Below, in pieces: positions 4,785 to 6,598 of a DNA stretch of 6,598 bases (positions within the stretch are counted from its first letter, which is position 1; the number at the start of each line of letters is the position of its first letter). Source of the stretch: an uncultured Myxococcales bacterium (GTDB lineage: Bacteria > Myxococcota_A > Bradymonadia > UBA7976 > UBA1532); NCBI GenBank assembly GCA_937896275.1, contig CALBMW010000899.1, positions 1-6,598 on the forward strand, given 5' to 3'. A program made the translations under genes and the position numbers. The notes under the pieces were generated by a model. It ran no database searches. It was not told where the DNA came from and was given only the letters and a program-made list of their open reading frames with translations.

Positions 4785-6005
4785 ATGAAGAACACGCACT
4801 CCCATCGAAACGCCGCGACGCCCGCCCTGACGTGCCGTCGCCTGCCCCTGTACCTGCTGCTGGCCTTGGCGGCCGGCTGCGGTCGTTCGCATGTGCGCGC
4901 CGACGGCCTGTCCGGGCCCCCTGATCCCGTCGAGATGGAGGCGATGCTGATCGAGGTCGATCCCGACGCCCCCCCGGGCGGCCAGATCACGGCCTACGAC
5001 GCGCAGCAACTGTTCGAGGACGGTCAGGCCGCCTTCGAGCGCCAGGACTTCGCCGCCTGCGACCAGCATTACGGCAAGCTGCTCGACCGCTTCCCCAGGA
5101 GCCGCTACGCGCCGTCCACGCTCTACAACCGCGGGCTGTGCCTGGAGCAGCTGCGCCAGCACACCCAGGCGGCCGTCCACTTCCGCCGCTACGCCCAGCT
5201 GAGCACCGAGCTGCGCGACCGCCGCGATGGCGAGTTCCGGTGGGGCTACAACCTGGTCATGAGCGGCGACTACGCCGGCGCCATCCACCTCTACGACGAG
5301 CTCTTGCCCGCCGCTGATCTGGGGAAGGCCGATCTCGCCGAGTGCCACCTGCGTCGCGGCACGGCCCTGCTGCGGCTGGGGCGCTACGGCGAGGCGGAGC
5401 GGGACCTCAAGAAGTCGATGCAGCGCGTGAACGAGGCCTACGCCCCGCACCTGACCGGCAACGATCTGTTGGCCGAGGCCCACTTCCGCCGCGCCGAGAT
5501 CTACCAGCGCCTGACCCACGAGGTCGGCCTGAAGCTGCCCGTGGCGTCGATGAAGGGCGATCTGGCCGACAAAGTGAAGTTCTTCCGGCAGTCCCAGAGC
5601 AGCTACATCGACGCGCTGAACGTGCAACACAGCTACTGGGCCACCGCCGCCGGCCTGAAGCTGGGCGAGCTGTACGAGGAGTTCTACCAGGACGTGATGC
5701 AGGCCCAGGTGCCCGACGACTTCGACCTGCTCACCAAGCGCTTCTACTTCTTCGAGCTGCGCAAGCAGCTGCAGCCCTTGCTCGAGCAGTCGTTGACCAT
5801 CTACGAGAAGAACATCACGATGAGCGAGCGCCTGGGCGCCCAGAACGAGTGGGTGACCGAGACCGAGACGCGGCTCTCCCGTCTGCGAGCGCTCATCGAG
5901 GAGAACCAGCGCGAAGCCTCGCCCCTCGACGAGGCGCCGCCCGGGGCCGAGCCCAAGGCCGGGCCGTCGACGGCGCGCAGCGCGAAGGCCCGGAAGACCG
6001 GTTGA
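4785..6005 (+). CDS. TPR-repeat lipoprotein
   Basis: The 406-residue product starts with a lipoprotein signal peptide: a polar basic n-region, hydrophobic LPLYLLLALAAG, and lipobox LAAGC with Cys32 as the likely lipidated residue. It should be anchored in a membrane facing the periplasm; residue +2 is Gly, not Asp, which would favour the outer membrane. From about residue 73 onward helical repeats of TPR type follow: QLFEDGQAAFERQDFAACDQ, YNRGLCLEQLRQHTQAAVHF, RWGYNLVMSGDYAGAIHLY and RRGTALLRLGRYGEAERDL. A longer helical region comes next, then a Pro/Ala/Lys tail (about 378-406) that looks disordered. Role unknown; such proteins usually scaffold envelope complexes. The start is uncertain. GTG at 4707 overlaps the preceding stop (GTGA) but would put 26 residues before the signal peptide, in codons less GC-biased than the rest. 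It overlaps ruvX by four bases. Confidence 0.82.
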   Translation: MKNTHSHRNAATPALTCRRLPLYLLLALAAGCGRSHVRADGLSGPPDPVEMEAMLIEVDPDAPPGGQITAYDAQQLFEDGQAAFERQDFAACDQHYGKLLDRFPRSRYAPSTLYNRGLCLEQLRQHTQAAVHFRRYAQLSTELRDRRDGEFRWGYNLVMSGDYAGAIHLYDELLPAADLGKADLAECHLRRGTALLRLGRYGEAERDLKKSMQRVNEAYAPHLTGNDLLAEAHFRRAEIYQRLTHEVGLKLPVASMKGDLADKVKFFRQSQSSYIDALNVQHSYWATAAGLKLGELYEEFYQDVMQAQVPDDFDLLTKRFYFFELRKQLQPLLEQSLTIYEKNITMSERLGAQNEWVTETETRLSRLRALIEENQREASPLDEAPPGAEPKAGPSTARSAKARKTG

Positions 6006-6433
6006 GCCGAACCCTCGCCCTCGACGTAGGCGACCGCCGCATCGGGGTGGCCGTCAGCGACGCCCTGGGGATCATCGCCCAGGGCCTGACCACCCTTCAC
6101 CGCACCGCGCTGAAGGACGATCTCGTCACGCTCTCCGCGCTCGTCGCCGAGCACGACATCGACCGCATCGTCGTCGGCTGGCCGCTGGGCCTGGACGGAC
6201 GCGACACGCCCCAGACCCGCAAGGTGGGGCGCTTCGTCGAGGCGCTCGAGCGGCGCCTCCGGCTCCCGGTGGAGCGCTGGGACGAGCGCATGACCACGGT
6301 CATCGCCGAGCGAGCGCTCATCGAGGGGCGCGTGCGACGAGCCGACCGCAAGCAGTTGGTCGACAAGGTCGCCGCCACCCTCATCCTGCAGAGCTGGCTC
6401 GACGCCCGCCCGCCCGCCAGGCACGCGGACTGA
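6002..6433 (+). CDS. ruvX: YqgF/RuvX family pre-16S rRNA nuclease
   Basis: This 143-residue RNase H-fold protein resembles E. coli YqgF (138 residues). YqgF is an essential nuclease implicated in 5' maturation of 16S rRNA and was earlier called a putative Holliday junction resolvase. Motifs in order are TLALDVGDRRIGVAVSD with catalytic Asp8, IVVGWPLGLDG, WDERMTT with Glu95, and QLVDKVAATLILQSWL with Asp121, so all three acidic residues are present. The start is TTG at 6002, in a TTGA overlap with the lipoprotein stop. It fits the family N-terminus and has GGAAG (5992-5996) five bases upstream. No ATG or GTG gives a better fit, and the much longer open frame upstream is a shadow of the lipoprotein gene. 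The rare start and overlap suggest translation depends on the preceding gene. The stop overlaps the next ATG by one base (TGATG). Confidence 0.93.
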   Translation: MSRTLALDVGDRRIGVAVSDALGIIAQGLTTLHRTALKDDLVTLSALVAEHDIDRIVVGWPLGLDGRDTPQTRKVGRFVEALERRLRLPVERWDERMTTVIAERALIEGRVRRADRKQLVDKVAATLILQSWLDARPPARHAD

Positions 6434-6598
6434 TGCGGACGTCGCTGCGGGTGCTGGGGGTGCTGGTGGTGGTGTCCGCCTGCGCGGCCGGCTACGGCTG
6501 GTATCGGGCGCGCAGCCTCGACCAGCCCCTGGGCGGCGCGGGTCCAATGCGGGTCGAGATCCCCAAGGGCGCGACCTTCAAGGACGTCGTGCGCCGCC
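6433..6598 (+). CDS. mltG: MltG (YceG-like) endolytic transglycosylase, N-terminal part
   Basis: The first 55 residues are present and the window end cuts the rest. After MRTSLR comes a hydrophobic segment (about 7-20), then a linker and VEIPKGATFKDVVRR, which matches the start of the YceG-like/LysM-related domain of MltG. MltG cleaves nascent peptidoglycan glycan strands at the inner membrane and sets their length. The ruvX-mltG order is common in bacteria, which strengthens the call. The catalytic domain is not visible. VSAC (14-17) fits a lipobox, so this copy might be lipid-anchored and not held by a transmembrane helix. The ATG shares its A with the ruvX stop, so translation is probably re-initiated. 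There is no clear Shine-Dalgarno sequence of its own. Confidence 0.82.
   Translation, partial: MRTSLRVLGVLVVVSACAAGYGWYRARSLDQPLGGAGPMRVEIPKGATFKDVVRR

Noticed and set aside
3469..5630. Long minus-strand open frames under the second ATPase and the lipoprotein genes
   Set aside because: They mirror the biased third positions of the plus-strand genes, have no ribosome sites worth noting and no family resemblance.
5342..6001. 220-residue N-terminal extension of RuvX in the same open frame
   Set aside because: This stretch is the TPR lipoprotein gene read out of frame. RuvX homology begins exactly at the TTG at 6002 and the family is about 140 residues long.
4785..6005. TPR protein as a cytosolic co-chaperone of the GET3-like pair (SGT2-like)
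   Set aside because: A clear lipoprotein signal with LAAGC places the mature protein outside the cytoplasm, so direct contact with the ATPases is unlikely unless the GTG start at 4707 is used.

Overview
The window is a gene-dense stretch of high-GC bacterial DNA (about 70% G+C by eye, with nearly every third codon position G or C). It carries eight recognisable protein genes, two of them cut by the window edges, plus one 20-codon leader ORF that looks genuine. The gene types suggest a Myxococcota or other deltaproteobacterial-type genome, inferred from a paired ArsA/GET3-like ATPase locus, a TPR lipoprotein and ruvX-mltG. That assignment rests on family resemblance only. There are no RNA genes, CRISPR arrays, insertion sequences or gene-free stretches longer than about 80 bases.

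Left part (1-1645): the 3' end of a membrane-anchored protein on the plus strand converges on a minus-strand thymidylate operon. In its transcription order the operon is a 20-codon leader ORF (1645-1583), thyA (1578-784) and folA (773-249). ThyA makes dTMP and dihydrofolate, and DHFR regenerates tetrahydrofolate, so the two genes form one metabolic cycle. The leader ORF has a full AGGAGG ribosome site and ends four bases before the thyA GTG. At the thyA/folA junction an imperfect 14-bp duplication has repeated the folA start region.

Middle (1646-2653): an 80-bp divergent region holds back-to-back candidate promoters whose -10 boxes overlap, one for the thyA operon and one for a 3-hydroxyacyl-CoA dehydrogenase gene (1726-2583). 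That gene is followed by a GC-rich hairpin and then directly by a promoter-like TTGACC-17-TACCCT. Its position predicts a leaderless mRNA for the next gene.

Right part (2654-6598): a plus-strand run of five closely packed genes. Two ArsA/GET3-type ATPases overlap by ATGA. They are followed by a TPR lipoprotein, ruvX (TTG start, 4-base overlap) and mltG (1-base overlap, cut by the window end). The two ATPases have lost complementary active-site residues: the first keeps the signature lysine but has Asn for the switch-I Asp, and the second keeps DPA but has Ser for the signature lysine. This suggests an obligate heteromeric ATPase, comparable to the mycobacterial GET3-like pair BagA/BagB. It is the most interesting system in the window, but it appears to belong to a known broad family and is not demonstrably new.
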